This document shows positions 46,931-57,672 of a stretch of DNA of 64,000 nucleotides, one piece after another. How positions within the stretch are numbered: the stretch's first letter is position 1; the number at the start of each line of letters is the position of its first letter. The notes beneath the pieces were generated by a model. It had not been told where the DNA came from. It did no database searches and saw only the letters and a program-made list of their open reading frames with translations. The DNA comes from Angiostrongylus vasorum (lineage: Eukaryota > Nematoda > Chromadorea > Rhabditida > Metastrongylidae), in NCBI GenBank assembly GCA_018806985.1, contig JADANN010000328.1, positions 682,001 to 746,000 of the forward strand, written 5' to 3'. Made by a program: the position numbers and the translations under genes.

Positions 46931-48060
46931 TTGCAGCTTTTTGTATGACTTGGCTCGTGGAATTTAAGTCGCATAGGTGAGGACACATCCACGTACCCAT
47001 GCATAAATGCGTCCTCGTAAATGTGGGGAATACGTGCGAAATTGACGCAGCAAGAACAAGAAGAACAATAACAGTAGCCCAAAGACTGGTCTAGACTGAA
47101 CCGCTTATCTGTAAACTATCTAGTGGAATGAGCTAAACTGAAGTGACAACCACTTGGGCCACGTATTCTAGTTGGGACGATAGAAGTGCGTAGAACACTG
47201 ATAAGAAACTACAGAACTTTCTAATACGCAAGTTGGCTCAATTCTAGCGCATTCTATCTGTAATGATGTGAAAGTTATCAGTATTTGAGTAAGCCAAGTG
47301 AGAAAAACAGTCGGATAATTGCTTCTAAACAAGTCTAGAAAGAAACCCTCCCATCCACAAATGTTGGTGACTGATTGCATGTGTGTTGTACACCTCGAGT
47401 TGCACAATCAGTGAGTTCATCCCGAAGTAGTATGAAAAAAGTGAAGGCAACAAAGCCAAAAACTCTTAAATAAATTTTTCACAGATTTTAACTCCGTATT
47501 CACGTGGAACAATCCCATTCAACAAAGTCACATGCACATGAGCACAGAAAATCACCTTCTTTACAGCAATCAATCTAACAAATAACTACATAGAATTTCA
47601 ACCCACAACAATGCACTGTACAAAAAATCAAGAACTTCTGAATAATTCACAAATACTCTACATGAAAGCCGACCAAAGCATCTTTGAAAGTACTAGCGCG
47701 GCAGTTAAACTGTGTAAAACTTACGAGAAACAAATATCAACCTTTCACTGAAATCGCTGAGATCTATCGGAACTCATTGAGTGAAAATAACTTAAACAAC
47801 TACAAATCCTCGAAAAGAGAGGTGAACAACAGACCCTGGACTAAGATAAGAATTTAAAAGAAAATCCTTGCAGTAAACCTATGCTGTGAACAATGTCGGG
47901 TTCAGCGATGGTGCTGCACGGCCCACTTTACTGCCTCTGTCACGGTTAGGCGGCTTGAATGACGGTCGTGCACTTTGGTTCGAGCTCAACCACTTCCAAA
48001 TAATTGTAAAGCATTGTCTTCATATTTCATCAAACTGTTGGAAAAGTCAAAGGCTGATGA
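46931..48060. other. Left-arm non-repetitive sequence with one exon candidate
   Basis: The minus strand at 47,168-47,257 mirrors the possible Cys-containing terminal exon described at 56,516-56,605. Otherwise nothing was recognised. Confidence 0.3.
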
Positions 48061-48061
48061 C

Positions 48062-48375
48062 TTACGATTCCTGATTACTACCATGACTGCCTTTCTTTCT
48101 CACACGGGGAGTAATTCTTGCACGGCTTACAGTTGCTTCACCACGACCTCTGCCGCTGTTCGCGCGTCCAAAGCGTGGTGCAAATCTAGGCTTTATTGAG
48201 GAAGGTGAAGCAGGAATAGTAAAAGAGTAAAATTTGCTTCGCCATAAAATAGAACAATTGTGAGGTTTTGTACTTGATGATTCCACATCTGTCGACGGAA
48301 CAGAAGGCATGGGAGGAGCAGGCTCGTGTTGCTTCAGTTTCTCGAGTTGTTCGCGCATTTCCGCCTCATGGCGAT
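48062..48375 (-). CDS. Terminal exon of an unknown basic, RG-containing protein (left arm)
   Basis: Following a TTGCAG acceptor on the minus strand, the exon reads RHEAEMREQLEKLKQHEPAP, then Pro/Ser-rich sequence, then RFAPRFGRANSGRGRGEA and a basic tail, ending in TAA. It has a charged coiled-coil start and an Arg/Gly-rich, probably RNA- or DNA-binding end. The translation of residues after the first Met is identical to the copy in the right arm. Upstream exons are cut off by the PLE insertion at 48,543, so this is a gene fragment in this arm. Confidence 0.5.
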
Positions 48376-48542
48376 CTGCAACAATTTTGGCGATTACATG
48401 GAAGAAAGACAGTTTTCAGAATTTTTACTTTGCGCATAAAAAAAGAAACTGTATAAAGGATAATTTCAAAGCCTGTGGTAGACTGGCACTGGAGGGAACC
48501 TCTGCCCACCGATCAAGCAGATTATATATAATACAGATAATT

Positions 48543-49996
48543 TAACTCCCACGTCCGACTTTCTATTAACCTCGGCATTGGTTGAACAATTCTTTCTAGT
48601 TCTGTTTACCAAACACGAGGTGTTATTTCATTTCTTTATTTACGTACAAGCTGACGTTTCGGCGGATTTCGCCTTCCTCAGAGCCTGGAAAGGTCACGTT
48701 GACAGCAATCTATTCGGCCAAACACCTCCATAACCAAACAGAGAAAACGCTAAACCAAGATTTCAATCACATTGAACACAAAATGGCTTCTTTGCACACT
48801 CACAGCTTTCTATGAGGCTTCCACTGAGTGTGTCGCGTGGAGACCAACCGCACAGAGTTCACATGGAAGCGTAATATGCCCCTCCCATCAAAATAACAGC
48901 CTTATATACTGCCCAATGTCACGCGTGATAACGAGGCATTCTTCCCTGCGGTTCATTTTAGGATTTCTGGAATTAATCCAGAACGCCTCGAGAGTTTTGC
49001 GCGCTTGTGTTCTCGATTCCTGCGCGAGGATCGTGATATGTGCTTCAAAGTCCTCCCCGCTATGTCTCTGGGTCCCATGCGTGCCTAGTGGGGTATTTGG
49101 TTTACGTTTGCCGACTAGGTGTTCTTTTATGCGGACACAGAGGGGTCTGCCCGTTTCGCCAATGTATTCGTCTCCGCACGTCTTACAGGAGATCAGATAA
49201 ACTGTACCCGAGCTCATGCAATCACCGTCTCTACCATTAGGGCAAATTATGCAATTTTGCGTTGCACACAGACGGTCATGTAGGCGGTTACGAACTAGCT
49301 GGCGCCTAAGATTACTCGGTGGCATTTCAACTACGTTTACCGAATTCTCTAGACCCGCCCTTCTTAAGCAGCGTTTTATAGCTGCACTTACATCATTTGA
49401 GATGAAGAGTAGGGATAAACTGAACCATTTTATCGCTAAAGTTGTCGTTTGGAGGCCTAGGATTTCCCTCTACACCTGGCCCGAGCTACAGTTTCGTAGC
49501 CATTAGAAATGGCTATTTGCTGCGCCAAGTTCCGGGACTCCTCTCTCTGCTCTCTTCCCGTGCACACGCTGGTCGCTGTTCGAAACATGTTTCTTACCAG
49601 CGCCCTTTTCGTGTGAGAGGGTGAGAGGGAGAGGTAATGAACCAAGATGTTTTTATTACTTGGCTTTCGGTACCACTTCGTAATGTAGCCATTTTCTGAC
49701 AGGCTAATTTGGACGTTCAGGAATGGAAGCCAGTTTTCTTTCGGTTTCTCTCAGGTGAATTCAATATACTCCGACTGTTCAACAGCTCGAAACATTTGTC
49801 AATTTCCCTCTTGTGTTGATCAAAGGACAAAACAGTCATCTTTATGTCTACAGTAGAATAACGGCCTGAGATCGGTCACTGGTGCTTCCACCCTTAAACA
49901 TAAACGTAATGGCCAGGCTTGGTTCCTGTCGTTGTCCCCATTGCTAAACCCTCAATGGTGCGAAATACTTCCAGACCACCTATGGATTGAGCAGTG
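48543..49996 (-). mobile_element. PLE 3' part in left arm
   Basis: Mirror of 53,776-55,230. It contains one pseudo-LTR, the GIY-YIG endonuclease frame (open from 49,325 to 48,888) and part of the RT end, on the minus strand. The 5' two-thirds of the element are absent. From about 49,915 to 49,996 the match to the right arm is poor, as if a different PLE copy had been joined here. Confidence 0.85.
48647..48688 (-). ncRNA. Hammerhead ribozyme core, left-arm pseudo-LTR
   Basis: Same core as at 55,085-55,126 and identical over the 42 bases: boxes CTGAGGA and GAAAC, with helices I to III complete. Confidence 0.65.
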
Positions 49997-50009
49997 TGGA
50001 GAAGACAAG

Positions 50010-50360
50010 AGGTGTTGGTTCAACAAGCTTTTACATTTTAATGCTCCTACGCGATGTTACACAAAATGGTCCAGTAGGAGCACATAGGATAGAGACGCAT
50101 AACGGGCAAGGCTTTGAATTAGAAGTCACCATCCTCGCAAAGAAATCTAAAATAAAACGCTTAACGCATTCTGAATAACTTCAAAGAATCCAACCTCATT
50201 ATCTTTCTATATGAACTCTGCATGGTTGGTCTCAGCGGAAACTGATAGAAGCTGTGAGTGGGCGAAGAAGCTGTTTTGTTTCTAATGCGATTGAAATTTG
50301 GGTGTCGCCGTTTTCCTTTTGATGTCATAGGGATGATTGGCTTAATAGGTAGCAATTAAC
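50010..50360 (+). mobile_element. 3' end of a divergent PLE
   Basis: Plus-strand HRIETHNGQGFELEVTILAK matches the end of the GIY-YIG region. It is followed by a pseudo-LTR-like stretch (ATGAACTCTGCATGGTTGGTCTC...GCGATTGAAAT). It is clearly diverged from the neighbouring PLE and lies head-on to the left-arm fragment. Confidence 0.65.
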
Positions 50361-51065
50361 TTCCCTTCGATAGCACCTAAAGAAAATGAGAATTATGCTG
50401 AACGAATCCGTTTTCGAAACTCAGTACCTTTCAGTGGACGGATATCTCGGAATGGTCCAGGCATATGTATCCTGATAAGAAAGTCAGCATGACAAATGAT
50501 TCAGGGCTGTGAAGGATGCAATGAACCACATGGGACATATAAATGAGGCTCTGTGAAGGGAATAGGGATCACCTAGATTTGTGCTCTAAATTTTCTTCCT
50601 ACCTTACCCTTCGTCTCAGAACATCGAAAGGTGTCTTGTCGGCAGAGTGAATTACCCAACAGGGTTCGAGCGCATTGTAGTGACGGTGATGCTCAGCTCA
50701 TACCCTATATTAGGGAGGTGATCTAGGAAAGGCGAAATTGCGATCCATGCAGATAAAAATCACAGACCACGCTTCACAAATCCGAAAATATGGATCGTTG
50801 GACAGCGTGTGGATGTGAAGAACAACAACTGGACGTGAAGCAAGTGATAGGTTTTAGTGGATATCGAGACACAACAACAAGACTGCGCTAACATTACAGA
50901 TTTCTTTCTGCAGACGTAAGACTTTGAAGGTGTGATTACGGGTGACTTTCAAATGAGCATAACCTATTAGGTAGTTCTTGAAGCGATAAGGACGAGAGAA
51001 GTGGTGTCCGTTAAAGGTTGGAGAAGTCAAAACTTCATTATGAAGTTTGTTAGGGTGAATTGTTA
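50361..51065. other. Spacer sequence, nothing firm
   Basis: Short stretches such as CLVGRVNYPTGFERIVV look protein-like, but frames are broken and no family was recognised. An ATTATGCTGA trace near 50,391 could be an RTE or SINE2 3' remnant. Confidence 0.3.
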
Positions 51066-51915
51066 TGTTATACTATAGCTCTGTCTTAATTTGAGTGATC
51101 CCTGTTCCAACTGTTTCAGAGACACCAACTTCACGGCAAAGTTGCACCTTGTGGATCTCGCCGGTTCGGAACGTTTAAAAAGACTAAAACAGAGGGAGCG
51201 AAAAAAATGGAAAGGATTCGGATCAATGAAGGTCAGTCACTGTATTTTCAGTTCCTTGCTTATCTTTCGAGTTTACGATCGTTTCTCAGTCGAGTTTTTT
51301 CAGGTCTTTTAGCTCTACGAAATGTTATTTTTGCGTTGTCGGAATCGGAAGTAGCCGGCATATAGCTTACAGGGATTCGAAGTTAACTAGACTTTTGCAA
51401 GGTGGTTTGTAGTTTCTTGCAATGTGATTGGATTGAATTACATTAAGGATGCTTGAAGATTCACTCGGCGGAAATTCGCAGACGGTGATGATCGCTTGTA
51501 TATCGCCGGCCAATTCAAATGTTGAGGAGACATTAAGTACATTGAGGTATTGTTTGTCCCAATTTTACCATTTATTTGTTAGAAGACACGCTTTGTTTAC
51601 AACAATTTACATTATGTTGACACCAATGGAGGACTTTCTTTCTTCTTTTCGGAACATCTGTAAACTTTTCCTAGCTACTGTTGCAGTTTCAACTCACTTA
51701 TGTTTATGTACTATAGGTATGCCGACCGAGCCAAAAGAATAAAGAATAAGCTTTAATCGTTACTGTGGGTCTCGGCCAACAAAAGTTCAAAAAGCTTAAG
51801 GAAAAGGTCCTTTTGTTTTTCTTTGTCTTGTATATCGGACACCATGTTACCCATTTTGCATGTGTATTTTAAGGTAGCATTTTTTGGAGAAAGAACTTGC
51901 CGAAAAAAGACAAAT
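51066..51915 (+). pseudogene. Partial kinesin copy (exons 6-10) in the spacer
   Basis: This copies 37,865-38,700, introns included, in the same orientation. It has a normal TTTCAG acceptor at exon 6 where the main copy has TTTCAAG, and a GT donor after exon 9 where the main copy has GC. Against that, exon 7 has lost a base (GAATCGGAAG), and exon 9 has gained one (AAGCTTTAATC). It shares the exon 6 frameshift with the main copy. Homology ends in exon 10 where the PLE begins. Confidence 0.85.
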
Positions 51916-51924
51916 CATGTGAAC

Positions 51925-52245
51925 ATGCTTCCATGTGAACTCTATGCGGTTGGTCTCCACGCGACATACTCAGTGGAAGCCTCATAGAAAGAGGTGAGTG
52001 TGCAAAGCTGTGTTCAATGTGATTGAAATCTTGGTTCAGCGTTTTCTCTGTTTGGTTATGGAGGTGTTTGGCCGAATAGATTGCTGTCAACATGACCTTT
52101 CCAGGCTCTGAGGAAGGCGAAATCCGCCGAAACGTCAGCTTGTACGTAAATAAAGAAATAAAATAACACCTTGTGTTTGCTAAACAGAACTAGAAAGAAT
52201 TATTCAATCAATGCCGAGGTTAATAGAAAGTCGGACGTGGGAGTT
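51925..52245 (+). repeat. PLE1 left pseudo-LTR
   Basis: About 320 bp, from ATGCTTCCATGTGAACTC to CGGACGTGGGAGTT. It differs from the right pseudo-LTR by scattered substitutions and a roughly 9-base deletion near AAAGCTGTG. Confidence 0.9.
52101..52142 (+). ncRNA. Hammerhead ribozyme core, PLE1 left pseudo-LTR
   Basis: Boxes CTGAGGA (52,108-52,114) and GAAAC (52,129-52,133) flank a GGCG/CGCC helix II with a five-base loop. AC/GU gives helix III, C is the cleavage base, and CAGGCT pairs with AGCTTG (one G-U) as helix I. Every invariant core position is present. Confidence 0.7.
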
Positions 52246-53535
52246 ATTGCAAGATGTACCAGCAAGATACTTCCGACTTGCAAAAGAAGCACTGTCACTA
52301 AGACAAAAGATCGTCTAAAGCTCGACAGACGATACACTTTTTCTCCGCCGCTGCCCAAAACACCAAGTCGTTCCAAAATTCATAAAACGAAAACGACTTC
52401 ACGAAATATGCGGACTGCCAGAGGATAGCCACCGAGTACTGGACATCGAATTGAAAGTACTACGCACCTGTCTACGAAGCAAACCAAATCAGATGTTCGC
52501 CAAGTGGAAGAAGTGCGAGAAGAAGGAAAACTATTGTGCTCAGTATTTGGAGGACCGCCTCTGCAGGAGAATAGTGGGTAGGTCAGTGTTGATTTGCAAC
52601 TCTATTAGGTCTAATGCTAAAGTAACTTTGCGGAGAAAATTCGAAGACCTTTTGAGTAAATTGCATAACACGGCCCCCAAGAGCGCACAGAAATACCGCT
52701 AACGAACATCAAACAGGTCACAGTAGGAAAGATAATGTGCAAGAAAATCCAAGGCTAACAGTGTTAGGAGGCATGACTCTCCCTGACGGTGCGCGCTCGT
52801 TATTAGAATTGGGACCGAGTTTCTCACCATCTGAATCCATTTCTAAGATAACCTTGCGTAGGGTCGCATGCAATTTACGTGAACTTCAAGATACACTCCG
52901 AAAAAAAGCTAGAGATGAAACGCAAAATAGGCGCGAACAAAAAAGTGGGGGCCTTTCCAATAGCACCATTTCCTCAGCTGTTCTTTAGACAACAAGAGCC
53001 CAATAATGAAGTTGATGTTAAATTTCGGATGTTTACGAATGAAACTTTCAAAGTCCTTAATCACTATCGCGCAAAAAGATACAGCTCAAACCTCACTGTA
53101 GTGCAAAAACGTGGTATGCGAGAGGTACGAGAGCTGATAAGGTTGAAAAACATAAGACTATCCGTTATTGATAAGGGTGGAGAGTTTGTCGTAATTCCCC
53201 ATCAGTTAGATGTTGAAATAACAAAAAAGCATCTTGAAGATGCTTCGCTTTATCGTCCATCATCTGAGAAGGAGTTCAAAAGTAAATACCGAAAATTGAA
53301 CCACGAATGGGCTAAAATGGCAAGGGCTGCTGTTTTAAAACCATCAGTTATCTCTCAACTAAAAGTTGAGCTACCAACATGTCCCGTCTTGTACTTGCTT
53401 ATAAAAACTCAAAAGCTAGTATCCAGCGATGATCTTGCGTCTACCGATCCATCATTGTTTAAGGTTAGACCAATCATTAGCTGTGTAGACGGGCCAACGG
53501 ATAGGATAACATGGTTTTTTAACCCTAATATTTAA
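52190..53535 (+). pseudogene. PLE1 N-terminal and RT N-part
   Basis: Four overlapping open segments cover the basic N-terminal region (52,171-52,428 and 52,451-52,702), the helical linker (52,737-52,988) and the RT fingers (52,879-53,535). The last has FFRQQEPNNEVDVKF, GGEFVVIPHQLDVEIT, YRPSSEKEFKSKYRKLN and KVRPIISCVDGPTDRITW. Frameshifts occur near 52,435, 52,720 and 52,960, and a stop follows 53,532. Confidence 0.8.
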
Positions 53536-54185
53536 CCAGTTGTTGAAACACATTCCAGCCCATCTTACGAATACCCAGATGTTTCTGGATCGTCTACGTA
53601 CTGCGCAGCCCAACAGCGCGAACGTGATTGAGTCCTTCGACGTTACCGCCCTTTGTAAAAACGTGTCGAATGACTCCGCAATGCAAACCGTACTCGAACT
53701 GCCTACACAACACGAAGAAAAAATAAACATGTATGGCTTCAAGATGAGCAGTTGATGGGACTCTTAAAAGAATGCTTGAGCTGCTCAATCTTTAGATGGT
53801 CCGGAAAGTACTACGCTCAAATAAGAGGGTTGGCAATGGGACAACGACTGGCACCAAGCCTGGCCATTACGTTTATGTTTAAGGTGGAAGCACCAGTGAC
53901 CGATCTCAGGCCGTTATTCTACTGTAGACATAAAGATGACTGTTTTGTCCTTTGATCAACACAAGAGGAAATTGACAAATGTTTCGAGCTGTTGAACAGT
54001 CAGAGTATATTGAATTCACCTGAGAGAAACCGAAAGAAAACTGGCTTCCATTCCTGAACGTCCAAATTAGCCTGTCAGAAAATGGCTACATTACGAAGTG
54101 GTACCGAAAGCCAAGTAATAAAAAACATCTTGGTTCATTACCTCTCCTCTCACCCTCTCACACGAAAAGGGCGCTGGTAAGAAAC
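53536..54185 (+). pseudogene. PLE1 RT palm, broken
   Basis: IPAHLTNTQMFLDRLRTAQP and the RT motif GLAMGQRLAPSLAI are followed by YCRHKDDCFVL. There the usual Tyr-Ile before the catalytic Asp pair of the family is His-Lys. A stop comes at once (53,953) and the thumb region is in other frames to 54,180. Confidence 0.8.
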
Positions 54186-54854
54186 ATGTTTCGAACAGCG
54201 ACCAGCGTGTGCACGGGAAGAGAGCAGAGAGAGGAGTCCCGGAACTTGGCGCGGCAAATAGCCATTTCTAATGGCTACGAAACTGTAGCTCGGGCCAGGT
54301 GTAGAGGAAATCCTAGGCCTCCAAACGACAACTTTAGCGATAAAATGGTTCAGTTTATCCTACTCTTCATCTCAAATGATGTAAGTGCAGCTATAAAACG
54401 CTGCTTAAGAAGGGCGGGTCTAGAGAATTCGGTAAACGTAGTTGAAATGCCACCGAGTAATCTTAGGCGCCAACTAGTTCGTAACCGCCTACATGACCGT
54501 CTATGTGCAACGCAAAATTGCATAATTTGCCCTAATGGTAGAGACGGTGATTGCATGAGCTCGGGTACAGTTTATCTGATCTCCTGTAAGACGTGCGGAG
54601 ACGAATACATTGGCGAAACGGGCAGACCCCTCTGTGTCCGCATAAAAGAACACCTAGTCGGCAAACGTAAACCAAATACCCCACTAGGCACGCATGGGAC
54701 CCAGAGACATAGCGGGGAGGACTTTGAAGTACATATCACGATCCTCGCGCAGGAATCGAGAACACAAGCGCGCAAAACTCTCGAGGCGTTCTGGATTAAT
54801 TCCAGAAATCCGAAAAATGAACCGCAGGGAAGAATGCCTCATTATCACGCGTGA
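54186..54854 (+). pseudogene. PLE1 GIY-YIG endonuclease region
   Basis: An open 222-residue frame includes a Cys-rich linker (CATQNCIICPNGRDGDC, residues 108-123) and the GIY-YIG nuclease core (VYLISC at 129-134, YIGETGRPLCVRIKEH at 141-156). It extends to the C-terminal AFWINSRNPK. This domain cuts target DNA for integration. It is the best-preserved part of the element and is copied, shorter, in the left arm. Confidence 0.85.
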
Positions 54855-54900
54855 CATTGGGCAGTATATAAGGCTGTTATTTTGATGGGAGGGGCATATT

Positions 54901-55230
54901 ACGCTTCCATGTGAACTCTGTGCGGTTGGTCTCCACGCGACATACTCAGTGGAAGCCTCATAGAAAGCGGTGAGTGTGCAAAGAAGCCATTTTGTGTTCA
55001 ATGTGATTGAAATCTTGGTTTAGCGTTTTCTCTGTTTGGTTATGGAGGTGTTTGGCCGAATAGATTGCTGTCAACGTGACCTTTCCAGGCTCTGAGGAAG
55101 GCGAAATCCGCCGAAACGTCAGCTTGTACGTAAATAAAGAAATGAAAATAACACCTCGTGTTTGGTAAACAGAACTAGAAAGAATTGTTCAACCAATGCC
55201 GAGGTTAATAGAAAGTCGGACGTGGGAGTT
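54901..55230 (+). repeat. PLE1 right pseudo-LTR
   Basis: Matches the left pseudo-LTR over its whole length. Its end, GACGTGGGAGTT, abuts the host sequence AAATTATCTG. The same junction is seen in mirror at 48,543. Confidence 0.9.
55085..55126 (+). ncRNA. Hammerhead ribozyme core, PLE1 right pseudo-LTR
   Basis: Identical in its core to the left pseudo-LTR copy: CTGAGGA, GGCG/CGCC helix II, GAAAC and GTC, then AGCTTG pairing with CAGGCT. Confidence 0.7.
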
Positions 55231-55396
55231 AAATTATCTGTATTATATATAATCTGCTTGATCGGTGGGCAGAGGTTCCCTCCAGTGCCAGTCTACCACA
55301 GGCTTTGAAATTATCCTTTATACAGTTTCTTTTTATGCGCAAAGTAAAAATTCTGAAAACTGTCTTTCTTCCATGTAATCGCCAAAATTGTTGCAG

Positions 55397-55710
55397 ATCG
55401 CCATGAGGCGGAAATGCGCGAACAACTCGAGAAACTGAAGCAACACGAGCCTGCTCCTCCCATGCCTTCTGTTCCGTCGACAGATGTGGAATCATCAAGT
55501 ACAAAACCTCACAATTGTTCTATTTTATGGCGAAGCAAATTTTACTCTTTTACTATTCCTGCTTCACCTTCCTCAATAAAGCCTAGATTTGCACCACGCT
55601 TTGGACGCGCGAACAGCGGCAGAGGTCGTGGTGAAGCAACTGTAAGCCGTGCAAGAATTACTCCCCGTGTGAGAAAGAAAGGCAGTCATGGTAGTAATCA
55701 GGAATCGTAA
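55397..55710 (+). CDS. Terminal exon of an unknown basic, RG-containing protein (right arm)
   Basis: Mirror of 48,062-48,375, with the acceptor TTGCAG at 55,396. The exon keeps the same frame and sequence to TAA 55,708. The PLE end lies only 166 bp upstream, so the rest of the gene was displaced by the insertion or by the inversion. Whether it was once the C-terminus of the kinesin copy upstream on the same strand cannot be decided from sequence alone. Confidence 0.5.
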
Positions 55711-56515
55711 GTCATCAGCCTTTGACTTTTCCAACAGTTTGATGAAATATGAAGACAATGCTTTACAATTATTTGGAAGTGGTTGAGCTCGAACCAAAGT
55801 GCACGACCGTCATTCAAGCCGCCTAACCGTGACAGAGGCAGTAAAGTGGGCCGTGCAGCACCATCGCTGAACCCGACATTGTTCACAGCATAGGTTTACT
55901 GCAAGGATTTTCTTTTAAATTCTTATCTTAGTCCAGGGTCTGTTGTTCACCTCTCTTTTCGAGGATTTGTAGTTGTTTAAGTTATTTTCACTCAATGAGT
56001 TCCGATAGATCTCAGCGATTTCAGTGAAAGGTTGATATTTGTTTCTCGTAAGTTTTACACAGTTTAACTGCCGCGCTAGTACTTCCAAAGATGCTTTGGT
56101 CGGCTTTCATGTAGAGTATTTGTGAATTATTCAGAAGTTCTTGATTTTTTGTACAGTGCATTGTTGTGGGTTGAAATTCTATGTAGTTATTTGTTAGATT
56201 GATTGCTGTAAAGAAGGTGATTTTCTGTGCTCATGTGCATGTGACTTTGTTGAATGGGATTGTTCCACGTGAATACGGAGTTAAAATCTGTGAAAAAATT
56301 TATTTAAGAGTTTTGGCTTTGTTGCCTTCACTTTTTTCCATACTACTTCGGGATGAACTCACTGATTGTGCAACTCGAGGTGTACAACACACATGCAATC
56401 AGTCACCAACATTTGTGGATGGGAGGGTTTCTTTCTAGACTTGTTTAGTAGCAATTATCCGACTGTTTTTCTCACTTGGCTTACTCAAATACTGATAACT
56501 TTCACATCATTACAG

Positions 56516-56605
56516 ATAGAATGCGCTAGAATTGAGCCAACTTGCGTATTAGAAAGTTCTGTAGTTTCTTATCAGTGTTCTACGCACTTCTATCGTCCCA
56601 ACTAG
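56516..56605 (+). CDS. Possible short terminal exon with cysteines
   Basis: After a CATTACAG acceptor the frame reads IECARIEPTCVLESSVVSYQ, then CSTHFYRPN and TAG. Three cysteines suggest an extracellular module. A possible preceding exon near 56,345-56,440 has DELTDCATRGVQHTCNQSPT. Family unknown. It is mirrored at 47,168-47,257. Confidence 0.25.
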   Translation: MECARIEPTCVLESSVVSYQCSTHFYRPN

Positions 56606-56844
56606 AATACGTGGCCCAAGTGGTTGTCACTTCAGTTTAGCTCATTCCATTAGATAGTTTACAGATAAGCGGTTCAGTCTAGACCAGTCTTTGGGCTACT
56701 GTTATTGTTCTTCTTGTTCTTGCTGCGTCAATTTCGCACGTATTCCCCACATTTACGAGGACGCATTTATGCATGGGTACGTGGATGTGTCCTCACCTAT
56801 GCGACTTAAATTCCACGAGCCAAGTCATACAAAAAGCTGCAATC

Positions 56845-57395
56845 GTGGTGCTACCGTCAGATTTCTATGATCCGTAACACCGTTTGGATGTGGTTTATGA
56901 AGCGAAATCCATGTCGAATCTTGGTTGCTGAATTCGTTATGCCTAGTCCAAGGCTGTCGTTATGCGCCAAAGGATAAATCACGTGAGCAGCTTGTAGAGT
57001 ACATCCAGCAAAGCATATTTGGACTGTAGTTGCGAAGATCCATTGGGTCAGCCTTCTTGAGCAGGATGTTCGTGCGCGACGCCCTCCACTTGTGTGAAAT
57101 TTTCTGTTTGAAGATAAGATGCCATGTAGAATGTGAGAAGTACGTGTTTGCGACCTCCTGCTCTAATGAAATCGGCAACAATATTGTCGGATTCTCGAAT
57201 TGTGCCTCTCTTCATACTTTTTATCGCAGCTCCAACTTCAGAGGGTAAAATCTCAGGGCGTTTTTCACTAACAAGGATTTTTTGGGTCCGAAAGAGGGAT
57301 TGTGGAGCGAAAAACGTTGGTTTAGAACTTTTCCGTTATCAATTCCACTTCACGGCGGGATGCAGTGATGGTCCTATCCGCGTTCATTGGATCGG
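56845..57395 (-). mobile_element. RTE LINE fragment, right arm
   Basis: Mirror of 46,380-46,930. Confidence 0.75.
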
Positions 57396-57399
57396 GTAA

Positions 57400-57672
57400 G
57401 GATAAAGGATAAAGCTGTCGGCGTTGATCAATGCTTGAGGTATGCGCCATGCATTCGACTTCATTAAGCATCGTTGGAGATTGAATGCATATCTGGCCTT
57501 TACTCATGGTGGCGTACCGATGTATCGAGCGAATGTTGATATCCTCCCTAACAAGTCTGGTACCAATTTGCTAATCGCGGAGAGATGGAAAATTTGGTGA
57601 GCCTTGGGCGCGGGGATCGATCCTATGTGTAATGCAGGGGTGTCTCCGACCGCTGCGCCATACGCGCCATTT
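57400..57672 (-). mobile_element. SINE1 copy, right arm
   Basis: Mirror of 46,100-46,375. Confidence 0.9.

Larger units (their letters stand above)
39800..49996 (+). repeat. Left arm of large inverted duplication
   Basis: This 10.2 kb arm is the reverse complement of 53,776-64,000. Mirror coordinates add up to about 103,772 at the inner end (48,062 pairs with 55,710) and 103,796 at the outer end (39,880 pairs with 63,916). The small drift comes from indels. Arms share every inserted element in the same place, so those insertions are older than the inversion. Identity by eye is very high inside and lower outside, and drops sharply for the last 80 bases before 49,996. Confidence 0.95.
51925..55230 (+). 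mobile_element. Penelope-like retroelement with direct pseudo-LTRs (PLE1)
   Basis: The element is bounded by two same-direction pseudo-LTRs (51,925-52,245 and 54,901-55,230). Between them the plus strand encodes an N-terminal basic region, the Penelope RT and a GIY-YIG endonuclease, the classical order. Direct pseudo-LTRs and the absence of an intervening LTR-retrotransposon gag or protease fit the family. It interrupts a kinesin copy on its left and a gene fragment on its right, and frameshifts make it non-autonomous now. Confidence 0.9.
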
